Assembly: GCA_009930305.1 (NCBI GenBank)
Contig: RZYM01000007.1
Coordinates: 1 to 64,000 of the forward strand
DNA length: 64,000 nt
Direction of reading: 5' to 3'
DNA from: Bacteroidia bacterium
GTDB taxonomy: Bacteria > Bacteroidota > Bacteroidia > Bacteroidales > Paludibacteraceae
The notes under the pieces are model-generated. The model was not told the DNA's origin, did no database searches, and saw only the letters and a program-made list of their open reading frames with translations. This document shows, one piece after another, positions 16,904 to 25,679 of this stretch. A program made the position numbers and the translations under genes. The stretch's first letter is position 1; each line of letters starts with the position of its first letter.

Positions 16904-19900
16904 ATGAAAAACAAAGACTTATTAATACACAAACTGAAAGGTACCGTAAAAAGGTACTCATTAGTTGTTTCTTTGCTATTGGCTGGTTTGATGTCGAGTG
17001 GTGGGGCGTGGGCTTCTATTAATGTACCTGCCGGAACTTACTATTTTGATGATACCGACACTCAATGGGGCGAAGTAGCTTTAGCTACTGGTAATGGAAG
17101 TAATAGAACCTCCTATCCATTAACCCAAGTTACAGGTACAAATATTTGGAAAGTTACAATAGGGGGGTGGAATGGTGCCGATGGATATTATTATTACAAA
17201 GGATCAGCAAATATATCTGAAGGAGGTTCTTATAGTGTTTGGTATGATGCTGCTGGTATAACAAATAAAATATGGTACCAATCGGAAACAACTAATGCCG
17301 GCAAGTGTTTTTATAAAACTTCTCAAGGAGTGGCATATGTAAATGGTTCTTGGACTCCTGTACCTACATGGATTGGGACCTCGTTTATGCGTATAGGCGG
17401 CGAATCGGGTACATGGTATAAGGGCAGTGATACTTCAACCGGATTTGCTTCTTTCAATGGTGCCAATTTAGGTAATGTTGAAGGTGATATAGTTTTGATG
17501 GGAGAATTAGCTTCGTATTCAGCCGCAGGTGTATCCGAAGTGCACACGACTATGTATTATCGAATAGATTCAGGAAGTTTTACAGCGGTATCCATGCCGA
17601 AGGTTGGAACTACAGGTACCGGAGGTGTTAACGCAAAACATCAAGGCGAAGTAACTATTCCAAAACCTTCTGCCGGCAGTCATACATTAGAGGTATATTA
17701 TCAATTTGATACTCAATACGATAACCGATTAGGTTCAAATTATATTGCTAGTTTTACAACTATAGGCTTCTCCGGTGATGCTACTAAAGCATTTGGCGAT
17801 GTATTTTATGGAACAACATCAGAAAGCAATTACCATATTGGATTTGGCGGATGCACGCCTTCAGCAATAACTGCTTCTATAAGCGGCACAGATGCTGCTG
17901 CATTTACACTTCCCGGCGAACAACCATACGAAGTAACCTTAACCGATGGAGCGGCAGACCTTGAAATATCATTTTCGCCGACAAAAGTAGGCGCGCATAC
18001 AGCGACACTAACATTTAGTACAAGTTGCGGTGAAACAACATATACCAAAACAGTTTCATTGTCAGCCACAGGTAAAAACCATTCAATAACACCACTTATA
18101 GCAGATACTGCTGATGTAACTGAAGGAGTAGTAACTCTATCGGGTTATTTGAAGTATGCAGGTTGTAAAACTGATATTATTGATTATGGTTTCTATTACT
18201 GCGAAGGTGCTGATTGTACACCAAGTTCAAGTAGTTCGTCAATTCGTTCGAGTGAACATACTCCAATTAGCTCCGGAAGTAGTTGGTCTGCACAGCCGGA
18301 AGGATTAAAAGATAAAACATGGTACTCTTATAAGTCTTATGCAAAAAGTACTGCTGATGGAGTTCCGGTATTATCGGAAGAAACAGGTCACTTCTACGTA
18401 ACTTGCGATTATCCAATGGGTGATACAATTTATTATACAATTAATGCAGCATTAAGCGAGGATATTCCTTGCACGCTTGAGTTTTCGACATTTGCAGCTG
18501 CTCTTACGCATTTGAAATCAATGTCAGAATATTTAGCTTCAACCAGTGGTAATATAACTAACAAATTACTTAAGCATATAGTATTTGAAGTTGAAGCGGG
18601 TGAATATGGCACAGCCGGCTCACAATTAGATTTGTCTAACATTAATAGAATTACTGATTATAATGGAACAATAGAGTGTCCTACTCATCATTTTATAGTT
18701 CGTCATAAGGGTACAGCTCGTCCTACGCTTAATGGTTTGAAGTTGTACGAGTCTCGTTATGTAACAATAGACGGATTCAATATAGTACGTAGTACAACAA
18801 CAAGTGATATGTCTGGAGCTACCATATCAATGGGTAGAAATAATCCGGATAACAATGCAGTTCCGGGTAATATGAAGAACGCCAATCTAGCTATTATTAA
18901 TAACACTATTACCGCAACAGGTTTCTGCTGTGTACACGTACAGGGAGCTGATAGTATTTATTACGAAAATAATGAGTTGTATGCTGATATAACTGCAACC
19001 GGTAATCCGACAAACGATAGAAACTGGGGTGCTTCAATGAAGTTTATGAATTGCAAGCACATATTGATTTTGCGTAACAGCTTTAGAGGAACTCATGCAA
19101 CAAACTTGTTTTTACAAGGTTCACGTAATGTGTTAATCATGAATAATGTATTCTGGAATGATAATAAGTATACTGAAAACGTAGCATTTATTCGTCCGGT
19201 ATATTTTGGTGGTGACGGAGAGAATAATGCACTTCAAAATATCGGTATTTATTACAATACATTCTTCTTGAAAGATGATGGTGGTAGTACACCTTATAAT
19301 GTGAACTTTATAGAATTTGGTGGAGCCGGACAAACAGGCAACGCTAAATATTATCACTCAAACTTGATTGAATTCCAATACAATAACTGTTATTCATACT
19401 CAACCAATGTGTCAGGTCGTACAGCAGATCCGTTCTTGGGCAAGACCATTAGTACTGATATATGTCCTACATTTAAGAACAACAACTTCTGGTCGAAATA
19501 CGATGTGGCTCAATCATTATCAGCATCGGCATTTGCATTCGGTTGTAGTGATCAATTTATTAACGTTGAAAGTGCTGTTTGTTGGACTGCATCAAGCGAT
19601 CCTGCATCACTTGTTGTAAAAACCGATGCCTTAAACCTTGGTGTATCTATTGGAACGGATATTTCGGGTATGGGTATTGCAGATAAATTGTACAATGACC
19701 GTATATATGGAAGCAATTTAGCAGATGCAGTTCGTCCAAAAACGGGTTCAGGCTCTGAAGAAGAGGAAGAAGCAGAAGAACCGAATGAGTATGGTATTTT
19801 ATCAAGTGCACCTACTATTAGAATGAGTATGTCATCAATGGTAGAGACTATATCTCATGATGTTGATATGACGTCTTATACTTTAACTCCTGAGAGTGAT

Positions 19901-21940
19901 GTTGACTTTACATTATCTGGTACTGATGCGGCTAAATTCTCATTAAATAAGGCATCTACAACGACTGATGAGGAAGGAAATTCAGAAGATACTGTAACTG
20001 TAACATTTGATCCCGATGGTACACCCGGCACATACAATGCAGTATTGAATATCGCTTCATCAACAGAAGGTGATGTAGATGACATTGCGATACCTCTTGT
20101 AGGTATATATGCTAATGGTCCTATTGAGGGAGGTTGGACATTAGGTGCATATCAACAAATCGGCGGTAATGAGGTTGATGTGATTGTTTGGAATGGCACA
20201 TCAGATTCGCCAAACGATTGGGATAACCGTGGTAACTGGGTTAAGATGGATGGAACGAAAGTTACTTGTGTTGATAAGTTGTCAGAAAAGTTGAAAGTAA
20301 TAATCCCTGCTCCTGATTCAAAGGTATATCCAAGACCTGCTGGCGATACGATTAAGACATATCCTAGTATGCCGACAAACTTTGATGCTGAAAATCGTTC
20401 AATTAAGCAACATGCTGAACAAGTTGATGCAGGTGTAGGAATCATAGAAACCACAAAATTCTTTGCTGACAGCATCTATTTAGAGTATGGTGCTTCGCTT
20501 AGAGGTGTTGAGAAATTGGTTCGCACTGTCGGAGAACAAAAAGATACTTTGTATAATGTTGCAACAACGAACTTTACTGCACAACGTAGTGCATTTAAAG
20601 AATCTCGCGAATGGATACTTGTAGGAACGGTTATTAAACCATTTACAGGTAGTGGCTACGAAACACGTAATATTAAATCAGGTGATTTCTATATTGCTAA
20701 TCAAACGCCTCACGTATATATGCAACATATTCAATGCACTGACGGCGTTAATGTAAGTTGGGGTACACCATTCTCAAGTTTGCAAGTAGAAGTTCCTACA
20801 ACAACAGCATTTGCAATAGAGATTCCTGACCAATACGGACAATACAAATTGAGTTCATCATTGTTCTATAAATATTATTATCCTGATGAAAGTATGTTGA
20901 ACGATGGTACACAACCTAAATCATTCAAATTTGAAGGACGTTTTGCTAATGATGCTTCGTTGCCTACTTATAGTATTGTATCAGGAGTTAATTTCTTGAA
21001 TAACTCATATCCTGCTAATTTGGATGCATATACACTGCATACAAGTGAATCATATCCGGGAACAGTACTTATGTATGATTATGAATTGAAATCATTCCGT
21101 GCACCTCAAAGTGGTGAAGTAATTAAGCCGCAAAACGGATTCATATTTAATGCTACATCGACAACATCGATGACATTAGGTGCCGATTTGTTTGTGGATG
21201 GAAATACAAGATACAAACGTGCTTTAGACGAAAAACCTAATATTTATATTAGAGCAATAAATGCTAGTAGATCACTTGGTAGTCAGATTGCTCTTGTATA
21301 CGATGAGTTTAAGGAACAGACAATAGATCCTAATGTTGATGCTCGAAAACCATTTAACAAGGAATCTTCTTTAAGTCCTGAATTATATATAATGGCTCAG
21401 GATGCTGCGTTTGCTTCGTTGAATATTACAAATATGGAAACTGTAATTCCATTAGGTTTACGTAATGCATCTAAGAAGGTTATGGATGTTAAGTTTGTGT
21501 TAAGAGCGCAAGAAGGTTTTGGATCTGCTGTTTTAGTTGACCGTCAGGAAGGTAAGGAGTATGACTTGCTAACAGGTGAGGCTTACACAATTACAAATAT
21601 TGCAGCAGGAACAATAGAAGGTCGTTTCTTCTTGAACTTAAGTGGCATTGAAGAACCGGATCCTATTGAGCCTGAGAATCCACCTACGGATGTTGAAGAT
21701 ACAGAGCTTGTAGGAGAGTCAATTAGTATTTTTGCACAGAATGGCTCAGTTATAATTTCATCTACCGAAGGTGTAGCTCTTCAAACGGTTTATGTAAGTG
21801 ATATGGCAGGAAAAACAGATACATACAAATTATCGGGAAGCCATTATCAAAAATTGGATTTACCTGTTGCGAAAGGTGTATATCTAATTTCTGTAGTGGG
21901 AGACACAATGACAAAAGAACAGAAAGTGATTATTAAGTGA
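16904..21940 (+). CDS. giant T9SS type A exoprotein with beta-helix
   Basis: A 1,678-residue surface or secreted protein. Order by eye: signal peptide (to about residue 37, AWA-S); starch-binding-like module (about 40-130); ASH/choice-of-anchor-type beta-sandwich (about 290-390); right-handed parallel beta-helix of the pectate-lyase-like kind (about 560-830); an acidic hinge (SGSEEEEEAEEPNE); another ASH-like domain (about 980-1080); long beta-rich region; Pro/Glu linker; and a C-terminal type A T9SS sorting domain (about 1605-1678) with VYVSDMAGK, LPVAKGVYLISV and EQKVIIK. The sorting domain predicts export through the T9SS and cleavage or anchoring at the cell surface. Ligand unknown. Confidence 0.85.
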   Translation: MKNKDLLIHKLKGTVKRYSLVVSLLLAGLMSSGGAWASINVPAGTYYFDDTDTQWGEVALATGNGSNRTSYPLTQVTGTNIWKVTIGGWNGADGYYYYKGSANISEGGSYSVWYDAAGITNKIWYQSETTNAGKCFYKTSQGVAYVNGSWTPVPTWIGTSFMRIGGESGTWYKGSDTSTGFASFNGANLGNVEGDIVLMGELASYSAAGVSEVHTTMYYRIDSGSFTAVSMPKVGTTGTGGVNAKHQGEVTIPKPSAGSHTLEVYYQFDTQYDNRLGSNYIASFTTIGFSGDATKAFGDVFYGTTSESNYHIGFGGCTPSAITASISGTDAAAFTLPGEQPYEVTLTDGAADLEISFSPTKVGAHTATLTFSTSCGETTYTKTVSLSATGKNHSITPLIADTADVTEGVVTLSGYLKYAGCKTDIIDYGFYYCEGADCTPSSSSSSIRSSEHTPISSGSSWSAQPEGLKDKTWYSYKSYAKSTADGVPVLSEETGHFYVTCDYPMGDTIYYTINAALSEDIPCTLEFSTFAAALTHLKSMSEYLASTSGNITNKLLKHIVFEVEAGEYGTAGSQLDLSNINRITDYNGTIECPTHHFIVRHKGTARPTLNGLKLYESRYVTIDGFNIVRSTTTSDMSGATISMGRNNPDNNAVPGNMKNANLAIINNTITATGFCCVHVQGADSIYYENNELYADITATGNPTNDRNWGASMKFMNCKHILILRNSFRGTHATNLFLQGSRNVLIMNNVFWNDNKYTENVAFIRPVYFGGDGENNALQNIGIYYNTFFLKDDGGSTPYNVNFIEFGGAGQTGNAKYYHSNLIEFQYNNCYSYSTNVSGRTADPFLGKTISTDICPTFKNNNFWSKYDVAQSLSASAFAFGCSDQFINVESAVCWTASSDPASLVVKTDALNLGVSIGTDISGMGIADKLYNDRIYGSNLADAVRPKTGSGSEEEEEAEEPNEYGILSSAPTIRMSMSSMVETISHDVDMTSYTLTPESDVDFTLSGTDAAKFSLNKASTTTDEEGNSEDTVTVTFDPDGTPGTYNAVLNIASSTEGDVDDIAIPLVGIYANGPIEGGWTLGAYQQIGGNEVDVIVWNGTSDSPNDWDNRGNWVKMDGTKVTCVDKLSEKLKVIIPAPDSKVYPRPAGDTIKTYPSMPTNFDAENRSIKQHAEQVDAGVGIIETTKFFADSIYLEYGASLRGVEKLVRTVGEQKDTLYNVATTNFTAQRSAFKESREWILVGTVIKPFTGSGYETRNIKSGDFYIANQTPHVYMQHIQCTDGVNVSWGTPFSSLQVEVPTTTAFAIEIPDQYGQYKLSSSLFYKYYYPDESMLNDGTQPKSFKFEGRFANDASLPTYSIVSGVNFLNNSYPANLDAYTLHTSESYPGTVLMYDYELKSFRAPQSGEVIKPQNGFIFNATSTTSMTLGADLFVDGNTRYKRALDEKPNIYIRAINASRSLGSQIALVYDEFKEQTIDPNVDARKPFNKESSLSPELYIMAQDAAFASLNITNMETVIPLGLRNASKKVMDVKFVLRAQEGFGSAVLVDRQEGKEYDLLTGEAYTITNIAAGTIEGRFFLNLSGIEEPDPIEPENPPTDVEDTELVGESISIFAQNGSVIISSTEGVALQTVYVSDMAGKTDTYKLSGSHYQKLDLPVAKGVYLISVVGDTMTKEQKVIIK

Positions 21941-21952
21941 TATTAAATCTAT

Positions 21953-21983
21953 TTTGCTATGTGAAGAATCTTGCGTAATTTTG
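21953..21983 (+). promoter_or_regulatory. consensus promoter inside the exoprotein operon
   Basis: TTTG (21953-21956), a 19-bp spacer and TAATTTTG (21976-21983) fit the Bacteroidota -33/-7 consensus exactly. It lies just after the stop of the giant exoprotein and would start transcription near 21990, 52 nt before the Cys-rich gene. GTGAAGAATC...GATTCTCAC makes a hairpin around the -7 box, a possible operator. The last two genes may therefore be expressed independently. Confidence 0.65.
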
Positions 21984-22041
21984 CGCCGGATTCTCACAAT
22001 AGCTAATAAATGGAGAATGATAACGAATACAAATTCAGAAA

Positions 22042-22491
22042 ATGAAAAAACATATTAAATTAATAAGCCTTTTGTTCTTTATAATAAGCAGTATGACTGT
22101 TGGGGCGGTTACACTGCCATCAAGTTCATTTGTTCCATCGGGAGGCTCTGGTGATGGTGGTTACGACCCGATATCAATTGATCCTATTCAATCGGTTCCT
22201 TCTTATTCTTATACGGCACTTGGAGCTTCCAGCTGTCCTACAGAATACCCTGAAAGCCAGATATGCTATGAGTGCTGTTCTGACGAAATGAGCACTTGTT
22301 TAAACGATGGTGGAACTTTTGAAGCGTGTCAGGCTGCTATGATTGAGTGTAACCTTGCTTGTGATAGGACATACTCATTGCCCATAGGCGATGCGATACC
22401 ATTTATGCTTTTATTAATAGTTTTATATGGCATTATCAGATACCGTAAAAATATGGCTTTTCGTGTAATTAATAACCAGAAAGGAGAATAA
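22042..22491 (+). CDS. small Cys-rich protein with C-terminal membrane anchor
   Basis: Not assigned to a family. The 149 residues comprise a signal peptide (to about residue 22), a Ser/Gly/Pro-rich stretch, a compact cluster of eight cysteines (residues about 74-110, including CYECC) and a C-terminal segment PIGDAIPFMLLLIVLYGIIR followed by basic YRKN. The last part looks like a single membrane helix with a positive-inside or sorting-like tail. The stop is 2 bp before the next start, so the two genes are translationally coupled. A small anchored partner or processing factor for the neighbouring exoproteins is one possibility. Confidence 0.65.
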   Translation: MKKHIKLISLLFFIISSMTVGAVTLPSSSFVPSGGSGDGGYDPISIDPIQSVPSYSYTALGASSCPTEYPESQICYECCSDEMSTCLNDGGTFEACQAAMIECNLACDRTYSLPIGDAIPFMLLLIVLYGIIRYRKNMAFRVINNQKGE

Positions 22492-22493
22492 TT

Positions 22494-23843
22494 ATGAAAA
22501 CAATTACAAACTACATAAAGAGATTTTTGTTGTTGGCCGCCATGGCGGTAATGAGTGCTACGGCATTGGGAGCGGGAGCATATTGCGATTCTACTGTAAC
22601 GGATGGTACCATTTCATACGAAACAACAGCTACTAATACATATAAAGTTACTTATACTTCTACTTATCAATTAACAAGTGTTTATAATTGCAACTTTTAT
22701 TATCGTGATAATGTGGGAGCAGGTCAGCAAATGTCATTTTCTAAAGTTGATGGAGATGGGTATGTTTGGGCAGCAACGTTTACAACAACTTATACAGCAG
22801 GCGATTTAACATACGCCAATACTTGTGCCTTTAATAAATCAGGCGGAGGAATCGTAGAAGTTACTTTTCCTACAGGTAGCATAGCCAATTATGCGGGAAC
22901 ATGTTCATCTGTTACAGTAACAATAGGAACAGCAACATCAACCGGTAGTTCAATAACAGTACCGTTTTCGCATAGTAATTTTACTTCAACTCCAACATTT
23001 ACAGAACAACACAGAATTTCTCCAAGTGGAACGTGGAGTACTGCTGCAACGGTTACATCGCCTGCAGTTATAACAGGACTTGATGAAGCGACATCATATG
23101 ATATTAGGATTACAGGAACATACCTAACAGAAACAGACTATGATGAGGAAACAGTTGCTACAAATAATCCTACAACATGTTCTGGATCAAGTACTGTTAA
23201 AAACACAGTTGATGGATCACTTAAAGATAAGTGCGATTTTGGAGTGCCTTACGAATTTGAAATTACAACTACCGATTTAACAGAAAATGATCCTAAGGTA
23301 TTAGTTCGTTATCGTTATACTCAACCAGAAAGTATTGATAACAACCAAGTAAAACTTTGCCGTATGTTCGAAGAAGGTTTTATAGAATCAGAATTCCCAA
23401 TGACTGCAGAAGCAGGAGGAAATGGTTGGTGGTCTGTAACTTTGGAAGGTGAAACTATAGGAAATAAGGCAGTAGGCGACTCTGCAAAATTTGCTATTAA
23501 GGTTGTACCTGTAGGTGGTTGTACCGGAGGATCAGGAACTTTCTATGCAACTCGTATGTTTGCATACAAGGTTGGTGTAGGATGTAATGATGCTCGTGCT
23601 TTTGAGTTTACAAAACGCTTAGCAAGTCAGACTACATTCTTTATACAAACAGATGCAATTATCCAACGTATATTGGTTAATAAACAAGGTTCGTCAGAAT
23701 ATATTCAAGATAACCATATTGAGCCAGCAGCTTCAAAATTTGCGCTTGATATAAGCGGTTACGAATTAGGAACCTATGAGTTCGAGATATTTGATGAATC
23801 AGGTCGTAGTGATGATATTAAGATTATTCATACAGTTTACTAA
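22494..23843 (+). CDS. secreted beta-rich exoprotein
   Basis: Unrecognised 449-residue exoprotein with signal peptide (LLLAAMAVMSATALG-A). It has an N-terminal beta domain with a disulfide-like cysteine pair, an FN3-like unit (about 140-210), and a further domain. The last 60 residues (ALDISGYELGTYEFEIFDES then a short strand) resemble the strand order of a T9SS type A sorting domain but lack the usual KxI/V ending. Secretion by T9SS is thus possible, not certain. Last gene of the exoprotein run, followed by a terminator. Confidence 0.65.
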   Translation: MKTITNYIKRFLLLAAMAVMSATALGAGAYCDSTVTDGTISYETTATNTYKVTYTSTYQLTSVYNCNFYYRDNVGAGQQMSFSKVDGDGYVWAATFTTTYTAGDLTYANTCAFNKSGGGIVEVTFPTGSIANYAGTCSSVTVTIGTATSTGSSITVPFSHSNFTSTPTFTEQHRISPSGTWSTAATVTSPAVITGLDEATSYDIRITGTYLTETDYDEETVATNNPTTCSGSSTVKNTVDGSLKDKCDFGVPYEFEITTTDLTENDPKVLVRYRYTQPESIDNNQVKLCRMFEEGFIESEFPMTAEAGGNGWWSVTLEGETIGNKAVGDSAKFAIKVVPVGGCTGGSGTFYATRMFAYKVGVGCNDARAFEFTKRLASQTTFFIQTDAIIQRILVNKQGSSEYIQDNHIEPAASKFALDISGYELGTYEFEIFDESGRSDDIKIIHTVY

Positions 23844-23868
23844 TTAAATAATCCTATTCTTAACGTAT

Positions 23869-23908
23869 AAAACCGCATGTACCTCATAACGAGATACATG
23901 CGGTTTTT
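23869..23908 (+). terminator. intrinsic terminator of the exoprotein operon
   Basis: AAAACCGCATGTA pairs with TACATGCGGTTTT. Inside, CTC/GAG extends the stem after a C/A mismatch, leaving a 5-nt loop. A run of five T's ends the hairpin. It lies 25 bp after the stop codon. Confidence 0.85.
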
Positions 23909-23937
23909 GTATAACATTCTATTAAATAGGCAGTAAT

Positions 23938-24720
23938 ATGGCAATAAAAAACGATAATAGTTTAAGAGATACTTTAGAATATCTTTATGACAAATATAAT
24001 CGTGAGGAATTTATAGAGCACGATCCGATAAGCATACCACATAAATTTGGACGGCAAGAAGATATAGAAATAAGTGGGTTTTTAGCAGCAGCTATTGCAT
24101 GGGGAAATAGAAAAGCAATAGTAAAAAGTGCAAACATGATGCTTACATATTTAGATAATAAGCCATACGATTTTGTTTTAAATGCATCAGATACAGAAAT
24201 CAAGAACTTATACTCATTTGTACATAGAACATTTAACGGTCGGGACTTCGCTGATTTTATTAAGTCACTCAGACATTTCTACCTTAAATACGGCAGTCTT
24301 GGAAATTTCTTTGAAGAAAATTATTTGAATACCAATGATATGCGCATTGTCCTGTCAAAATTTAGAACTGAATTTATGTGTGTAGAACACAATGATCATT
24401 GCGATAAACATATTTCTTCAATAGATAAAGCTTCAGCTTGCAAAAGGCTTAATATGTATTTACGTTGGATGGTACGCCGTGATGATAGAGGTGTTGATTT
24501 TGGATTATGGAAACGAATACCCATGTCGAGCCTATATATTCCATTAGATGTGCATAGCGGCAATACAGGACGCGAATTAGGCCTATTGCAACGCACTCAG
24601 AACGATTGGAAAGCAGTAGAAGAATTAACAGGCAGTTTGCGTAAATTCGATGCATCCGACCCCGTTCGTTTTGATTTTGCACTATTTGGGGTGGGGGTTG
24701 ATAAAAGAGTGAATGATTAA
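23938..24720 (+). CDS. TIGR02757/DUF2400 family protein
   Basis: The 260-residue protein matches the DUF2400/TIGR02757 family by its opening (LEYLYDKYNREEFIEHDPI) and the block GFLAAAIAWGNRKAIVKS. Later it has RWMVRRDDRGVDFGLW and IPLDVHSGNTGRELGL. The family is related by fold to helix-hairpin-helix DNA glycosylases, and the PLDVH segment may be the counterpart of their catalytic Asp region. No activity has been proven to my knowledge. It stands alone after the exoprotein terminator. Confidence 0.85.
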   Translation: MAIKNDNSLRDTLEYLYDKYNREEFIEHDPISIPHKFGRQEDIEISGFLAAAIAWGNRKAIVKSANMMLTYLDNKPYDFVLNASDTEIKNLYSFVHRTFNGRDFADFIKSLRHFYLKYGSLGNFFEENYLNTNDMRIVLSKFRTEFMCVEHNDHCDKHISSIDKASACKRLNMYLRWMVRRDDRGVDFGLWKRIPMSSLYIPLDVHSGNTGRELGLLQRTQNDWKAVEELTGSLRKFDASDPVRFDFALFGVGVDKRVND

Positions 24721-24739
24721 GGGCGAATGCAATTCGCCC
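24721..24739. repeat. REP-like palindrome
   Basis: GGGCGAAT and ATTCGCCC form a perfect 8-bp stem with loop GCA, directly after the DUF2400 stop codon. Similar GGGCGAATxxATTCGCCC-type palindromes occur as interspersed repeats in many bacteria. It may also serve as a terminator. Confidence 0.6.
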
Positions 24740-24740
24740 C

Positions 24741-24966
24741 TACACATTACACGATTACACATTACACGATTCCACACCCTCTAACCCCTAACCCTTAACC
24801 CCTCACCTACACATTACACGATTACACATTACACAATTACACATTACACACTAAACATTACACACTAAACATTACACACTAAACATTACACACTAAACAT
24901 TACACACTACACATTACACACTACACATTACACGATTACACATTACACGATTCCACATTACACATT
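24741..24966. repeat. satellite-like tandem repeat
   Basis: About 225 bp consist of degenerate copies of ACACATTAC-type units joined by GATT, ACACTAA or ACACT. A short CCCTAACCC-type block lies near 24777-24806. Unit order is irregular, with local periods of 14-15 bp. There is no coding potential. It fills the gap between DUF2400 and ispD and is likely variable in copy number. Confidence 0.85.
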
Positions 24967-24980
24967 CTAAGAAAAAAATG

Positions 24981-24988
24981 TAACTTTG
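24981..24988 (+). promoter_or_regulatory. -7 promoter box for ispD-recG
   Basis: TAACTTTG, followed by C, matches TAnnTTTG and lies 19 bp before the ispD start. The -33 position falls within the tandem repeat and shows no TTTG. Confidence 0.5.
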
Positions 24989-25007
24989 CGTTTAATAACG
25001 AAAGTCT

Positions 25008-25679
25008 ATGGAAAAATATATCATTATTGTGGCGGGTGGAACAGGTAATAGGATGGGAGCGAATGTTCCTAAACAATTTCTGCTTCTAAATGGTGAACCA
25101 ATTTTAGCTCGTACATTACGAGCATTTACAAAATGGGGAAATATCATTTTGGTTTTGCCGGAAACACAAATGATCTATTGGCAATCTTTGTGTAAAAATT
25201 TGCGAGATATGCCCGATTATAAAATGGTAGCAGGAGGCGAGCAACGTTTTTATTCGGTGTACAATGCACTTCAATTTGTTCCCGATGGTGCATTAGTCGC
25301 CATACATGACGGAGTACGTCCTTTGGTGTCTCAAACCTGCATCAATCGAGTATTTACATTGGCAGAAGAAAAGGGATCTGCACTACCGGTTATAAATTGT
25401 GTTGATTCATTACGCCATATTAGTAATGGAAGCAGCCTGTCTGTTAATAGAAATGAGTATGTTTGTGTACAGACTCCGCAAGTATTTAATTCTACAAATT
25501 TGAAGAAAGCATATCAGCAGCCATATAAGGAATGTTTCACTGATGATGCATCTGTCTATGAATCAGTATCATACAAAATCAATCTATGTGATGGGAATAT
25601 CGAAAATATTAAAATAACTACGTCTATCGATTTAATTCATGCTGAAGCAATATTGAAGAATGGATTTAACAAAGTCTGA
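25008..25679 (+). CDS. ispD: 2-C-methyl-D-erythritol 4-phosphate cytidylyltransferase
   Basis: IspD transfers CMP from CTP to MEP in the non-mevalonate isoprenoid pathway. The 223 residues fit. The CTP-binding loop VAGGTGNRMG with VPKQF (residues 8-24), HDGVRPLV (about 99-106) and the later TPQVF segment are the family motifs. It overlaps the recG start by 20 bp in another frame, implying coupled translation. Confidence 0.95.
   Translation: MEKYIIIVAGGTGNRMGANVPKQFLLLNGEPILARTLRAFTKWGNIILVLPETQMIYWQSLCKNLRDMPDYKMVAGGEQRFYSVYNALQFVPDGALVAIHDGVRPLVSQTCINRVFTLAEEKGSALPVINCVDSLRHISNGSSLSVNRNEYVCVQTPQVFNSTNLKKAYQQPYKECFTDDASVYESVSYKINLCDGNIENIKITTSIDLIHAEAILKNGFNKV

Noticed and set aside
24741-24966. 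CRISPR array
   Set aside because: Units are short, irregular and contiguous, with no unique spacers of 25-45 bp and no cas genes nearby.
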